A stretch of DNA of 64,000 bases from Chloroflexota bacterium. GTDB taxonomy: Bacteria; Chloroflexota; Anaerolineae; JAAEKA01. Shown here piece by piece: positions 26,701 to 35,675 of this stretch. The stretch spans positions 248,304 to 312,303 of the forward strand of contig JAYELL010000001.1 in assembly GCA_034717495.1 (NCBI GenBank). The letters run 5' to 3'. The position numbers were made by a program, and so were the translations under genes. The notes under the pieces were generated by a model. That model was not told where the DNA came from. It ran no database searches and saw only the letters and a list, made by a program, of their open reading frames with translations. Position 1 is the first letter of the stretch. The number at the start of each line of letters is the position of its first letter.

Positions 26701-27255
26701 ATGAGGGTGTCGTCAAAGACAACCAACTTGGAGAAGCACACATTGGAACGGGCAAAAGCCTACGATACTGATGCATTGGCTCAGATCTTCGACCAATACC
26801 AGGGCAAGATTTACAGCTACATGTATCATCGAGTCGGTAATCCGTCCGTCGCGCAAGACCTAACATCGCAGGTCTTCTTGCGTGTGCTCGAAGCAATTCA
26901 AAACGAGCGTGCCTGGCAGTCCTCCTTCTCAGGCTGGCTTTATAGAATTGCTCATAACCTGGTCATCGATTACTACCGTCGCCGGGGGCGCTCCACCCAG
27001 GTTTCATTCGAAGATGTACCGGCTCTCGTTTCCAAAGGCGTGGGCCCCGAGCAAGCAGCTCAGCGTGCGCTGGACGCCGAGGGGTTGCGTGATGCCATCA
27101 ATCGACTGACGGAAGAACAAGCCCAGGTCGTAACTTTACGGTTCCTTGAAGGATTAAGCATTGCTGAAGTCGCTATGGCCATGGAAAAGACGGAAGGTGC
27201 TATTAAGGCCCTGCAATACAGGGCGGTCTCATCTCTTCGTCGGTTGATGGTGTAA
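26701..27255 (+). CDS. ECF RNA polymerase sigma factor
   Basis: About 184 residues. Region 2 is clear (LAQIFDQYQGKIYSYMYHRV, then DLTSQVFLRVLEAI, and FSGWLYRIAHNLVIDYYRRR). Region 4 is LTEEQAQVVTLRFLEGLSIAEVAMAMEKTEGAIKAL. The GAGAGG ribosome site at 26693-26698 would fit GTG 26707 better (8-base spacer) than ATG 26701, so the N-terminus may be two residues shorter. The membrane protein encoded 15 bases downstream is the likely anti-sigma partner. Confidence 0.93.
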   Translation: MRVSSKTTNLEKHTLERAKAYDTDALAQIFDQYQGKIYSYMYHRVGNPSVAQDLTSQVFLRVLEAIQNERAWQSSFSGWLYRIAHNLVIDYYRRRGRSTQVSFEDVPALVSKGVGPEQAAQRALDAEGLRDAINRLTEEQAQVVTLRFLEGLSIAEVAMAMEKTEGAIKALQYRAVSSLRRLMV

Positions 27256-27270
27256 CAGGCATTAGAAACC

Positions 27271-29796
27271 ATGGCAGATATGAGTGCCCGTTTTGAGGCA
27301 TATGTAGGTGAACTGGAAAGTGGCGCCAGCGTGGACGAATGTGTCTTCGCCGACGACGCCACGGACTCCAGTCTTGCCCCCTTGATTGAGCTGGTGGCGG
27401 CCCTGCGCGGGTTGGGCGGGCCAGTACCCGCGCGCGATCCCGAAACGCTGGACGTAGCCCGGACAAGCTTCCTTGAACAAGTCACCCTGTTTGGTCAGCA
27501 GGTAAACCAGGAGTTGGAGGATGCCCTGGCGCAGGCCACCCTCATGTTAGGGGCCGGCGCCACCATCGATGAATGCAGTGATGCCTTTCCCGACCTGGCC
27601 GAGCAACTCGAACCGCTCCTGGTTACGGTGGACCAACTTCAAACCCTGAGCGACCCTGCGCCACTGCCGGATCCGGACCAGGTAGCCTTTGAACGCAATC
27701 GTTTCCTGGCACGCGCTACGCTGTTGGGCCAGGCTCCGGCAACCAGCATCGACGACGCGCTGGACGCGAGTCTGGCCATGATGGCATCGGGGGCAACGCT
27801 CGACCAGTGTATCGACAGGTTCCCCCACCATGCGGCGGAATTACGATCGCTTCTTGATACAGTGTTCGCCCTCGAACCCGCTGCCGAACCGGTCCCGGAA
27901 CGACAGCCCGCGGTAGTTTCAGCCCAGCGAGCGGCATTTCTGGCCGCAGCAGGCGAATATGCTGATGAACCAGGGCCACTGCTTGCGTTCTGGTACGGTT
28001 TACTTGATGGCATCGAGTCTTTCTTTGTGCCGGGGGCAAGGCGATGGGCTGCTGTTGCGGCTGCCCTCCTGGTTGTGTTGGTTGGTTTGAGTGGGTTTTC
28101 CGTTCAGGTTGCCGCCTCTTCCTTGCCCGGAGATGCCCTTTATCCAGTCAAACTGGCGTCCGAACGTGTCCGTCTGGTTCTGACTACCGACGGCGGGCCC
28201 CGCGATATTTTAGCTGAACAGCTTGCGGGTCAGCGCCGGGTCGAAGCAGAAGCCATTTCCGGATTGGGGCGGGTTGCCCGGATGGTGATTCCGGGTGAGA
28301 TAGAGCGCATCGAGGATGGAGTCTGGTGGCTTGCAGATCTTGCGGTCCCGGTCATGGTTTCGGGTGACACTATTGTTCTCGACGGTGTTCCCGAGCCGGG
28401 AAGTAAGGTTCTTATCGAGGCTGTTTCCGATAGCGGCGGCACGCTCCATGCCATTAACATCTGGATCCTGGAAGGCCCATCAGAGTCCTCTGTGGAGGCC
28501 GCTCCCCTGCCTGCGACTGCCACACCAACGCCGACAGCGACCTGGACATCGACGCCACTGCCAAGTGATACACCGACGCATGAGCCGAGCAATACGCCGG
28601 TTTCGGCTGCCGTCCCGGTTCCGACCAGAACGCCGACGAGGACTCCAACCCGCACGCCGACACCATCGCCGACGCCGAGTCCCTCGCCGACCCCAACGGC
28701 GACGATTACGCCGACCCCGACCCCCACAACCCCGACTACTATAAACGTAGGCGGTGTGATTTTGGAGAAACACACCAACTGGTGGCGTGTGGCCGACCAT
28801 CGAGTTCTCCTGGATAGCGCCACCGTCATCGACGAAACCGTGGCGCCGGCTGAGGTGGGAGCGGATGTCAATGTGGAGGGCTTCCCGCAGCCCGGCGGCG
28901 AGATCCTCGCGACCCTCATTACCGTTGTCAGAGGGGCACCCGGACCGGAGATCAAGGAATTCACCGGTCGGATCAACGCCATGAACGGTTCCAATTGGCA
29001 GATCGGCAGCACCTGGGTTGTGGTTACCGGCTCTACCGAGATCACCGGCGATCCGGAGATTGGGAAAGTTGCGTCGGTGCGGGCCGAGCGCGATCCGGGC
29101 GGACCATGGGAAGCGAAGTGGATCCATGTTCGGGAAACTGAGATTGTCTATATCGATGGGATCATCACCTCGATCAACGGTGATACCTGGGTTGTAGGAG
29201 GCCAGACGATCCATGTGGATGGGTCTACTGATATTGCAGGTGATCCCGAGGTCGGACGTCGCGCCCAGGTTGAGGCTGAGGTTCGCCCCGAGGGATTGTA
29301 CGCCCGCCGAATTCACGTCTTCGGTCCCACTGATACGCCAACCCATACGCCGACCTTTACACCGAGTCTCACGGCGACCTTTACTCCGACGCCGACCGGT
29401 ACACCCACAGTAACCATTACACCTTCGGATACTCCGACATTGGAGCCTACGGCAACAAATACGCCAACGGTCGAACCGACCAATACTTCGACTCCTGAAC
29501 CCACGGAAACCCCGACGGTCAAGCCGACTGATACCGTGACACCCGAACCGACCAGTACGCCGACGCCTGAACCGACCGATACATCGACACCTGAACCGAC
29601 CGATACGCCGACACCTGAACCGACCGATACGCCGACACCTGAACCGACCGATACATCGACACCTGAACCGACCGATACATCGACACCTGAACCGACCAAT
29701 ACGCCGACAGAAGCGCCAACGGATACACCGACCCCCCGACCCTCGCCGACATCGACTGCAGTAATACCGATTCCGCTCACGCCGACGCCGGAGTAA
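27271..29796 (+). CDS. DUF5667 membrane protein with triplicated N-terminal module, candidate anti-sigma factor
   Basis: 841 residues. Residues 1-235 contain three related helical modules with the core GA(S/T)-(I/L/V)-D-(E/Q)-C ... FP-x2-A-x-(E/Q)-L-x-(P/S)-LL. One membrane segment ([20 protein letters not shown]) follows at about 258-280, then the DUF5667 core [19 protein letters not shown]. Outside are about four beta modules of the DUF5666 type ([17 protein letters not shown] is one) with Thr/Pro linkers and a final [10 protein letters not shown] stalk. Starting 15 bases after an ECF sigma gene, the cytoplasmic modules probably hold that sigma factor and the exterior senses the wall or surface. 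No C-terminal anchor is visible. Confidence 0.82.
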   Translation: MADMSARFEAYVGELESGASVDECVFADDATDSSLAPLIELVAALRGLGGPVPARDPETLDVARTSFLEQVTLFGQQVNQELEDALAQATLMLGAGATIDECSDAFPDLAEQLEPLLVTVDQLQTLSDPAPLPDPDQVAFERNRFLARATLLGQAPATSIDDALDASLAMMASGATLDQCIDRFPHHAAELRSLLDTVFALEPAAEPVPERQPAVVSAQRAAFLAAAGEYADEPGPLLAFWYGLLDGIESFFVPGARRWAAVAAALLVVLVGLSGFSVQVAASSLPGDALYPVKLASERVRLVLTTDGGPRDILAEQLAGQRRVEAEAISGLGRVARMVIPGEIERIEDGVWWLADLAVPVMVSGDTIVLDGVPEPGSKVLIEAVSDSGGTLHAINIWILEGPSESSVEAAPLPATATPTPTATWTSTPLPSDTPTHEPSNTPVSAAVPVPTRTPTRTPTRTPTPSPTPSPSPTPTATITPTPTPTTPTTINVGGVILEKHTNWWRVADHRVLLDSATVIDETVAPAEVGADVNVEGFPQPGGEILATLITVVRGAPGPEIKEFTGRINAMNGSNWQIGSTWVVVTGSTEITGDPEIGKVASVRAERDPGGPWEAKWIHVRETEIVYIDGIITSINGDTWVVGGQTIHVDGSTDIAGDPEVGRRAQVEAEVRPEGLYARRIHVFGPTDTPTHTPTFTPSLTATFTPTPTGTPTVTITPSDTPTLEPTATNTPTVEPTNTSTPEPTETPTVKPTDTVTPEPTSTPTPEPTDTSTPEPTDTPTPEPTDTPTPEPTDTSTPEPTDTSTPEPTNTPTEAPTDTPTPRPSPTSTAVIPIPLTPTPE
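29541..29706. repeat. 24-base tandem repeat coding the Thr/Pro/Glu stalk
   Basis: About seven 24-base units encode T(P/S)TPEPTD at the end of the DUF5667 protein. Copy number is likely to vary between strains. Confidence 0.85.
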
Positions 29797-30070
29797 CACC
29801 TTTGGCGGATAGCCGTGCAGCGCGGCAGACAGGCTTCGATGGCTCACTGTCGCAAGAAAAATATCAACGGTTTTTTCGACTGGCGCGTTTTTTGAACCTG
29901 TTGTATACTTGCTGAAGTTATGACGCCCTGGGCATTATTGTTCTCATCAATCGTCCGCCGCCGCCGTTAACACTGCAGCGCAAGAAAAAAAGAAGCAGTT
30001 GGTGCCAGAAGCCGAGGTTGTCTCGGGTCTGGAATGCTTTTTCCGCGTTGTCCAGTGGCCTGGGCCAGAA

Positions 30071-31516
30071 ATGAATAACCTACAACGATCTCCAACTTTG
30101 CACCATCGCCGGGATGCCGCCACGGTTTCGACCTCTTTGTCGAAGTTCGGGTGGCAGTTTTTGCTTGTACTGTTCTTGGGATTCACCAGTGGCCTGCTGG
30201 TGGCCCAAGGCCTGAATACCACTACAGGTGTTTATTCGGGGCTTTCTCCTCGTAGCCTGGCAAGGGTCCTGGAATCAGTTCCTGGATTCGCATCCAACTT
30301 CCTTTCGGCAAGCCTCCCATCTGAAACCTCGAATCTGGCTTCCGGGGCTCCGTACAACGCTGCCATCATTGATCAAAGGAGTAGCTCGGCCATGTCCAAC
30401 GACCTGACTGGCTCACCAGCCTCATCCCATCAGGTGCTAAGCGCCGACTGGTCATTTCCTGAGAATATCTCATCGTCGCAGGCAAGGGCAACCCGTCCCG
30501 CCCTGGTAAGTGGACCAAATGGTCAGCTTCACGCCTTGTGGGAGCAGAATGCGAGAATCTTCTATTCGGTGCGCGACAACGGTCAATGGAGTTCGCCTGC
30601 AACTGTCGCAACCGGGCGGCAACCGTCCGCCGGCCTCGATGAACAGGGTGCGCTTCATGTAGTCTTCACCAACGAGTTTTTCTTCAAGGACGATATCTTC
30701 TTCGTAGTGTTCGATCAGGGGATTTGGTCGCTTCCCATTAAGGTTTCCAAGACAACGGGTGCTTCCCGCCTGGCCGACCTTGCTATCGACCATCAGGGAA
30801 CGGTTCATGCTGTCTGGACCGATGAAACCCCCGGTTATGAAGTGATCTATCACGGTTGGTTCGAGGAGACCTGGCTCAACGAACCGATTCAAAATGCTCG
30901 AGGCGCGACACCGGTATTGGTGGCGGATGGTCAGGATCCTGAGGGGCTTCATCTCGCCTTCCAATCCAGCGGGATCGGAGTTGCTGCCAAGGATATCTAC
31001 CACCTGAAGGGCAAGATCTACGAGTGGACATTGCCAGAAAATGTTTCGATTTCATCGGAAACGGACTCCATCGACGTCGCTTTGACCCTCGATTCTGACA
31101 ATCGTGTCCACATGGTTTGGCAAGAGGTGGAGGGGGATACCAGCCGGGTTCGTTACGTGAAGGGCAACCCGAGTGGGTGGGAATATCCTGAGGATGTGTC
31201 GGTTCCTGGAATCGATGCCCGTCAGCCTGCCATTCTGGCAACCCAGGGGACTCAGATCAGTGTTGTCTGGCGGGAAGGAAATACCATTGTATTTCGCTGG
31301 CGCAGGGGAGATGTCCCCAACTGGCACGTGCCCGATCCAGTGATCGCCAACGACAGCGGACTTGCCGACATGGTCATGGAAGGTGGTGCTGATGGAGCGC
31401 TCTACGTCGCATGGAGCGGCGCTGCCAACGGCAGCGAGCGTGATATCTTCTCCTCCCGACATGCACCCTTGTATCAACCCAAGGTATTTCTGCCGGGCAT
31501 CGAAGTCGATCACTGA
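30071..31516 (+). CDS. secreted beta-propeller protein
   Basis: 481 residues. After a basic start, residues 20-45 form a hydrophobic signal or anchor (WQFLLVLFLGFTSGLLVA). From about 115 on, six to seven repeats share the pattern G-x-(L/V)-H-(A/V/L)-(V/L/A)-W (QLHALWEQ, ALHVVFTN, TVHAVWTD, GLHLAFQS, RVHMVWQE, ALYVAWSG), which is typical of sialidase-like or BNR beta-propellers. No catalytic residues are recognisable, so a binding function is likely. It ends KVFLPGIEVDH, similar to the end of the FG-GAP protein at 53.6 kb. ATG 30071 was chosen because it places the signal segment near the N-terminus. Confidence 0.78.
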   Translation: MNNLQRSPTLHHRRDAATVSTSLSKFGWQFLLVLFLGFTSGLLVAQGLNTTTGVYSGLSPRSLARVLESVPGFASNFLSASLPSETSNLASGAPYNAAIIDQRSSSAMSNDLTGSPASSHQVLSADWSFPENISSSQARATRPALVSGPNGQLHALWEQNARIFYSVRDNGQWSSPATVATGRQPSAGLDEQGALHVVFTNEFFFKDDIFFVVFDQGIWSLPIKVSKTTGASRLADLAIDHQGTVHAVWTDETPGYEVIYHGWFEETWLNEPIQNARGATPVLVADGQDPEGLHLAFQSSGIGVAAKDIYHLKGKIYEWTLPENVSISSETDSIDVALTLDSDNRVHMVWQEVEGDTSRVRYVKGNPSGWEYPEDVSVPGIDARQPAILATQGTQISVVWREGNTIVFRWRRGDVPNWHVPDPVIANDSGLADMVMEGGADGALYVAWSGAANGSERDIFSSRHAPLYQPKVFLPGIEVDH

Positions 31517-31745
31517 CCTGTTTGGCAGCTTGATTCTTTCGTACCGACAGCACTTCCCGTAGCCTATACGCGAAAACGCTCACCCTTCAAGGGTGGGCGT
31601 CGTACTGTGCGCACTGAAACGCTTCGGGTGGCTATCGCATCAACATCGAGAAAACGCCTGAGGTGAGCAAAGTCGAACTGTTGTCGATAGCGCGCTCATC
31701 GAAGCGATGCGGGGCCATCAATGGCAATTGACCACTGACAATTGG

Positions 31746-32045
31746 CTAAGCGCTTACGACCGAATTGTCGCTTCCATGGATGTTTGGCACAAAGCGGTCG
31801 GCATGCCAGTCATTGTGCCAGATGGACTGGTCGACCAAATAGCGGAACTGGTACTCCCGACCTCTCGCCAGCTCCAGTTGCACAGTCCAGATACCGGTTC
31901 GTTTATCTTTCCCCATTGGCGTCGCAAGTTCATCCCACTCGTTAAAGTCGCCCACCAGGTGTACCTGGCGCGCTCGTGTGGCGGCTGGATACTCGAATGC
32001 GATCAGCACTGTATTGGGGTTGGAAGTATGCTCTCGACGAATCAT
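31746..32045 (-). CDS. stand-alone CBM48 glycogen-binding domain protein
   Basis: 99 residues that make up one carbohydrate-binding module: VHLVGDFNEWD, then PMGKDKRTGIWTVQLELARGREYQFRYLVD, as in AMPK-beta and isoamylase N-termini. The Trp/Lys positions that stack on glucan are kept. There is no catalytic domain and no signal peptide, so it would bind intracellular glycogen or act as a targeting subunit. It may relate to the GH13 gene at 5.3 kb. The flanking gap to the propeller gene (229 bases) holds only a small CACCCTT-C-AAGGGTG hairpin. Confidence 0.88.
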   Translation of the reverse strand: MIRREHTSNPNTVLIAFEYPAATRARQVHLVGDFNEWDELATPMGKDKRTGIWTVQLELARGREYQFRYLVDQSIWHNDWHADRFVPNIHGSDNSVVSA

Positions 32046-32153
32046 TCTATGGATATATCCAGATCATAGGGATTTCTACCTGGAAGCAGCATTGCTGGTA
32101 GCATAGCATAATCCCCATATCAAGGCAAAACACAAAAACGTTCGGTGCGCAAC

Positions 32154-32182
32154 TTGACGAAAAGATAAGCAAAACGTAGAAT
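32154..32182 (+). promoter_or_regulatory. promoter for ffh and downstream genes
   Basis: TTGACG (32154-32159), 17 bases, TAGAAT (32177-32182), about 120 bases before ffh. This may start the long ffh-gcv-ppsR-thyX run. Confidence 0.7.
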
Positions 32183-32309
32183 GATTTTTGTAAATGCGCC
32201 GGGGGCCACCCAACGCCAGTTCGGTGTGCTTGTGAACCGCTGATATCGGTTTGCCTCGTCGCTGATTGTGGTTGGAAAAACCAGGGAAAAGAGTTGACGG
32301 GAGCCAATA

Positions 32310-33653
32310 ATGTTTGAGTCCCTATCTGACAAATTGCAGAACATTTTCGATGGCCTTTCGAGTCGCGGGCGTCTTTCGGAAGCCGATGTCGATCGCGCCA
32401 TGCGCGAGGTTCGCCTGGCGCTGCTTGAAGCCGATGTCAATTTTAAGGTAGTAAAGGATTTCGTCGATCGGGTAAAACAGCGCGCGATTGGCGCTGAGGT
32501 CATGAAGAGCCTGACACCCGCTCAACAGGTCGTCAAGATCGTTCACGAGGAACTGGTAGAGACGCTTGGTGAGTCTTCCAGGTTGGACCTCTCTGGCACC
32601 ACTCCTCACGTGATCATGCTGGTTGGTCTCCAGGGGTCGGGCAAGACAACTACTGCCGCCAAACTGGCCCGGTCATTGCGAAAGTCAGGACAGCGGCCAC
32701 TGCTGGTCGCCGCCGACACCTACCGTCCTGCCGCCATTCACCAACTCGAGGTGCTCGGCAAACAATTGGACATTCCGGTGCATAGTGAAGGGGATCAGGT
32801 CCCGCCACCGGTCATCTGCGAGAATGCGGTGCGACGTGCCCGGGATGCTGCCTACACGGTTGTCATCCTGGATACTGCGGGTCGTCTTCAGATTGACGAC
32901 TTGATGATGCAGGAACTGGAGGAGATTCGCGATCGTACGCGACCCCAGGAGGTTCTCCTGGTCGCTGATTCGATGACAGGTCAGCAGGCAGTGAATGTAG
33001 CAAAATCCTTCCACGAAAAGATCGGGTTGACAGGGTTGATTCTGACGAAGGTTGATGGCGACGCTCGCGGCGGTGCTGCCATCTCCATGCGCCAGGTCAC
33101 CAATGTCCCGATCAAATTCCTGGCCACGGGTGAGAAAACAGATGCACTGGAAGTGTTTCATCCAGATCGTCTGGCGAACCGTATCCTGGGCATGGGCGAC
33201 GTGCTTACCCTGATCGAACGAGCCCAGGAAACCATGGATCATGAGACATCCGCGTCGGCTGCCCGGCGCATGATGAAGGGTGAGTTTGATCTGGACGACT
33301 TTCTGGAGCAAATGGCTCAGGTGAAGAAAATGGGACCGCTGAGCCAAATAATGGATATGCTTCCAGGATTTGGCCGGATCAGCCAGGACGTTTCTGCTGA
33401 AGTTACGGATCAGCAGATGGGCCAGATCGAGGCAATCATAAGTTCAATGACTCGAGAGGAGCGGCGGCGGCCAGAGATCATCAATGCCAGCCGAAAACGC
33501 AGAATCGCTCGCGGCTCCGGCACGAATGTGCAGGAGATCAATGAGCTTCTTTCCCAATTCAAGCAGATCAAGAGAATGATGAAACAGTTTGGCGGTGGTG
33601 GCAAGCGTCGTCGTGGGCAGATTCCGGGCTTCCCCGGTTTTCCGATGGAGTGA
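32310..33653 (+). CDS. ffh: signal recognition particle GTPase
   Basis: 447 residues, the usual length. It binds signal sequences and 4.5S RNA and delivers ribosomes to FtsY. The N domain starts MFESLSDKLQNIF. The G domain has GLQGSGKTTTAAKLA, DTYRPAAIHQLE, DTAGRLQIDD and TKVDGDARGGAA. The Met-rich M domain (MKKMGPLSQIMDMLPG-type helices) ends with SGTNVQEINELLSQFKQIKRMMKQ and a basic Gly-rich tail. No ribosomal protein gene such as rpsP follows, unlike the common ffh-rpsP order. Confidence 0.98.
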   Translation: MFESLSDKLQNIFDGLSSRGRLSEADVDRAMREVRLALLEADVNFKVVKDFVDRVKQRAIGAEVMKSLTPAQQVVKIVHEELVETLGESSRLDLSGTTPHVIMLVGLQGSGKTTTAAKLARSLRKSGQRPLLVAADTYRPAAIHQLEVLGKQLDIPVHSEGDQVPPPVICENAVRRARDAAYTVVILDTAGRLQIDDLMMQELEEIRDRTRPQEVLLVADSMTGQQAVNVAKSFHEKIGLTGLILTKVDGDARGGAAISMRQVTNVPIKFLATGEKTDALEVFHPDRLANRILGMGDVLTLIERAQETMDHETSASAARRMMKGEFDLDDFLEQMAQVKKMGPLSQIMDMLPGFGRISQDVSAEVTDQQMGQIEAIISSMTREERRRPEIINASRKRRIARGSGTNVQEINELLSQFKQIKRMMKQFGGGGKRRRGQIPGFPGFPME

Positions 33654-33709
33654 TCGAAAGAATCAAGTGCCAGGCATGGATCGAGCAGTTGAAAAAACAG
33701 AACCGGGTC

Positions 33710-34114
33710 ATGACGAGATTACCAATTGGCTTATCGAATAAATTTTACGAAACAGACAGCCTCAGGAACACCGATCAAGGATTTGAGTTAGCATTCAAGA
33801 ATCGTTTGGCTCCAACTACGTTGATTGCAGTGGGGCCGCTGAAGATCGACGGCCAGGTATTTGAGGGTGAAGAAGTTCTGCTTTCACTGGAACGTCCTGC
33901 GGTCGGGCACCGTCGGCCTCCTGAACCCCTGCTTCGAACCGGGGCAGAGATATCGTCCAAGAAATCGCTGGCTTTCGATTTGAACGCGATCGCCCGCGTG
34001 GCAGTGCCTGGTGCGAGTCTGCCTGCCGGTGAGTACAGTGTTGCCTGGACTTTCAAGACGAAAGAGGTGGGTGACATCACCGTGAGGGCGGTGGATGAAG
34101 TTTCCGAAGCCTGA
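33710..34114 (+). CDS. conserved-looking protein of unknown function
   Basis: About 134 residues starting at MTRLPIGLSNKFYETDSL. A GTG at 33650 overlapping the ffh stop is an alternative start. The pattern is beta-rich with phrases such as GFELAFKNRLAPTTLIAVG, FEGEEVLLSLERPAV and GEYSVAWTFKTKEVGDITV, which suggests a single Ig-like or immunoglobulin-type sandwich. I do not recognise a family. It lies between ffh and gcvT in the same direction with short gaps, so it is transcribed with them. Confidence 0.6.
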   Translation: MTRLPIGLSNKFYETDSLRNTDQGFELAFKNRLAPTTLIAVGPLKIDGQVFEGEEVLLSLERPAVGHRRPPEPLLRTGAEISSKKSLAFDLNAIARVAVPGASLPAGEYSVAWTFKTKEVGDITVRAVDEVSEA

Positions 34115-34138
34115 TCGATCCTGGATTGGAGAGTCCCC

Positions 34139-35251
34139 GTGGTTAAAGCATTGAAACGAACAGCTTTGTACGATGAGCACCTGGAACTTCATGGAAGAAT
34201 GGTGCCGTTTTCAGGTTGGGAGCTGCCTGTCCAATATGACGGCATTGGTCCAATCAAAGAGCATGAGGCAGTTCGCACCAATGCCGGCCTGTTCGACATC
34301 GATCACATGGGCCAATTCGAAGTCCGCGGCACTGATGTGTTGCCGTTCCTTCAATTTGTCCAGGTGGCCGATTTGCGGTCTTTGCAGGATAGCGATGCTC
34401 GCTACAGCCTGCTCTGTTATGCTGACGGTGGTGTCGTGGATGATATCTTCATCTATCGCTTCGAGAGCGATCGCTGGTGGATCGTGGTTAATGCCACCAA
34501 CCGTCGCAAGGATCTGGCATGGCTGGAAGCTCACGCGAGCGGCTTCGATGTCCAGATCGAGGATATATCTGACAGGGTGTATATGCTCGCCTTACAGGGA
34601 CCCAAAGCACAAGAAATCCTGCAACGGTTGGTCGACACCGATCTGGATGAACTGGCCTTTCATACATCGATTTCGGCGCAGGTGGCCGGGATTCCCACTG
34701 TGATCGGCGCCACCGGCTATACCGGCGAGTATGGCTACGAACTGTTTTTTCCCGAGAGCAGCGCTGTTTTTTTGTGGCGTACTTTGCTGGAAGCGGGAAA
34801 GGCCGATGGGTTACTTCCCTGTGGTCTGGCTGCGCGCGATTCGCTTCGCTTCGAACCCTGTTTGGCTCTTTACGGTCACGAGATCGATCAGGACATCGAT
34901 CCAGTTGGCGCGCGGTTGGGGTGGGCCATAAGTTTTGACAAGGGTGGTTTTATCGGCCGTGATGCGCTCCTCAAGCTCAAACTCGAAGGGCCGCCCAAAA
35001 AACTGGTCGGATTTGAGATGGTGGATCGGGCCGTGCCTCGCGCTGGCTATCAAGTCGCAGTCGACGGTACCGTGGTCGGCCAGGTGACGACCGGGATGAA
35101 ATCCCCGACAACCGGTCGTTTCGTCGGGCTTGCCTACGTGCCCGCCGAATCGTCGAGGCTGAATACTGAAATTGACATAATTGTTCGAGACAAACCGAAG
35201 AGAGCAGTCGTCGTCCGGCGACCGTTCTATCTTGCTGCCTACCGGCGCTAG
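34139..35251 (+). CDS. gcvT: glycine cleavage system T protein (aminomethyltransferase)
   Basis: 370 residues. It transfers the methylene group from aminomethyl-lipoyl-H protein to tetrahydrofolate and releases ammonia. Family landmarks are MVPFSGWELPVQY, FDIDHMGQFEVRG, NATNRRKDLAWL, ATGYTGEYGYELFFP, GLAARDSLRFEP and the C-terminal GQVTTGMKSPTTG. The start is GTG with GGAGAG close upstream. First of four adjacent gcv genes in the order T-H-PA-PB; the L subunit is not in the window. I see no glycine riboswitch upstream. Confidence 0.97.
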   Translation: MVKALKRTALYDEHLELHGRMVPFSGWELPVQYDGIGPIKEHEAVRTNAGLFDIDHMGQFEVRGTDVLPFLQFVQVADLRSLQDSDARYSLLCYADGGVVDDIFIYRFESDRWWIVVNATNRRKDLAWLEAHASGFDVQIEDISDRVYMLALQGPKAQEILQRLVDTDLDELAFHTSISAQVAGIPTVIGATGYTGEYGYELFFPESSAVFLWRTLLEAGKADGLLPCGLAARDSLRFEPCLALYGHEIDQDIDPVGARLGWAISFDKGGFIGRDALLKLKLEGPPKKLVGFEMVDRAVPRAGYQVAVDGTVVGQVTTGMKSPTTGRFVGLAYVPAESSRLNTEIDIIVRDKPKRAVVVRRPFYLAAYRR

Positions 35252-35267
35252 CAGAGGAGGACATTCC

Positions 35268-35675
35268 ATGGTATACAAATTCGATAGTGGCGTGCACTAC
35301 GCCAAGTCCCACGACTGGGCCCGCGTTGAAGATGGTCTGGTGGTTTGCGGAATCAGTGACTTTGCCCAGAACGCACTGTCTGACATCGTCTACATCGAGT
35401 TGCCTGAAGTTGGCAGCGAGGTGCAACAGGGTGAGGTCTACAGCACCGTCGAGTCGGTGAAAGCGGCTGAAGAGGTCTATGCACCGGTTAGTGGCGAAGT
35501 TGTTGAGGTCAATGAGGAATTGGAAGATTCACCTGAACTGCTCAACGAAGATCCCTACGGGGGTGCCTGGATAATGAAGGTTCGTCCAACAGACCTGGCT
35601 GAACTGGACAACTTGATGGTAGCCAAGGTCTACGAGGTTTTTGCTGGAAACCTCGATGATTCTGGAGGCCACTAA
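35268..35675 (+). CDS. gcvH: glycine cleavage system H protein
   Basis: 135-residue lipoyl carrier. The lipoylated lysine lies in STVESVKAAEEVYAP, and AKSHDWARVEDGLVVCGISDFAQ is the family N-terminus. GAGGAGG 7 bases upstream fixes ATG 35268. Its stop shares one base with the gcvPA start (TAATG), which indicates coupled translation. Confidence 0.97.
   Translation: MVYKFDSGVHYAKSHDWARVEDGLVVCGISDFAQNALSDIVYIELPEVGSEVQQGEVYSTVESVKAAEEVYAPVSGEVVEVNEELEDSPELLNEDPYGGAWIMKVRPTDLAELDNLMVAKVYEVFAGNLDDSGGH

Noticed and set aside
28480..29847. Minus-strand Arg/Cys-rich frame opposite the DUF5667 gene
   Set aside because: Composition is the mirror of the Thr/Pro repeat codons; shadow frame.
32070..32110. 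SRP RNA (GGAAGCAGC seen upstream of ffh)
   Set aside because: Only this short match to the conserved GGAAGCAGCC loop is present; the paired GUCC/GGAC context and the remainder of the hairpin are missing.
33654..34138. Glycine riboswitch before gcvT
   Set aside because: No tandem aptamer pattern is visible, and most of the interval is an open reading frame.
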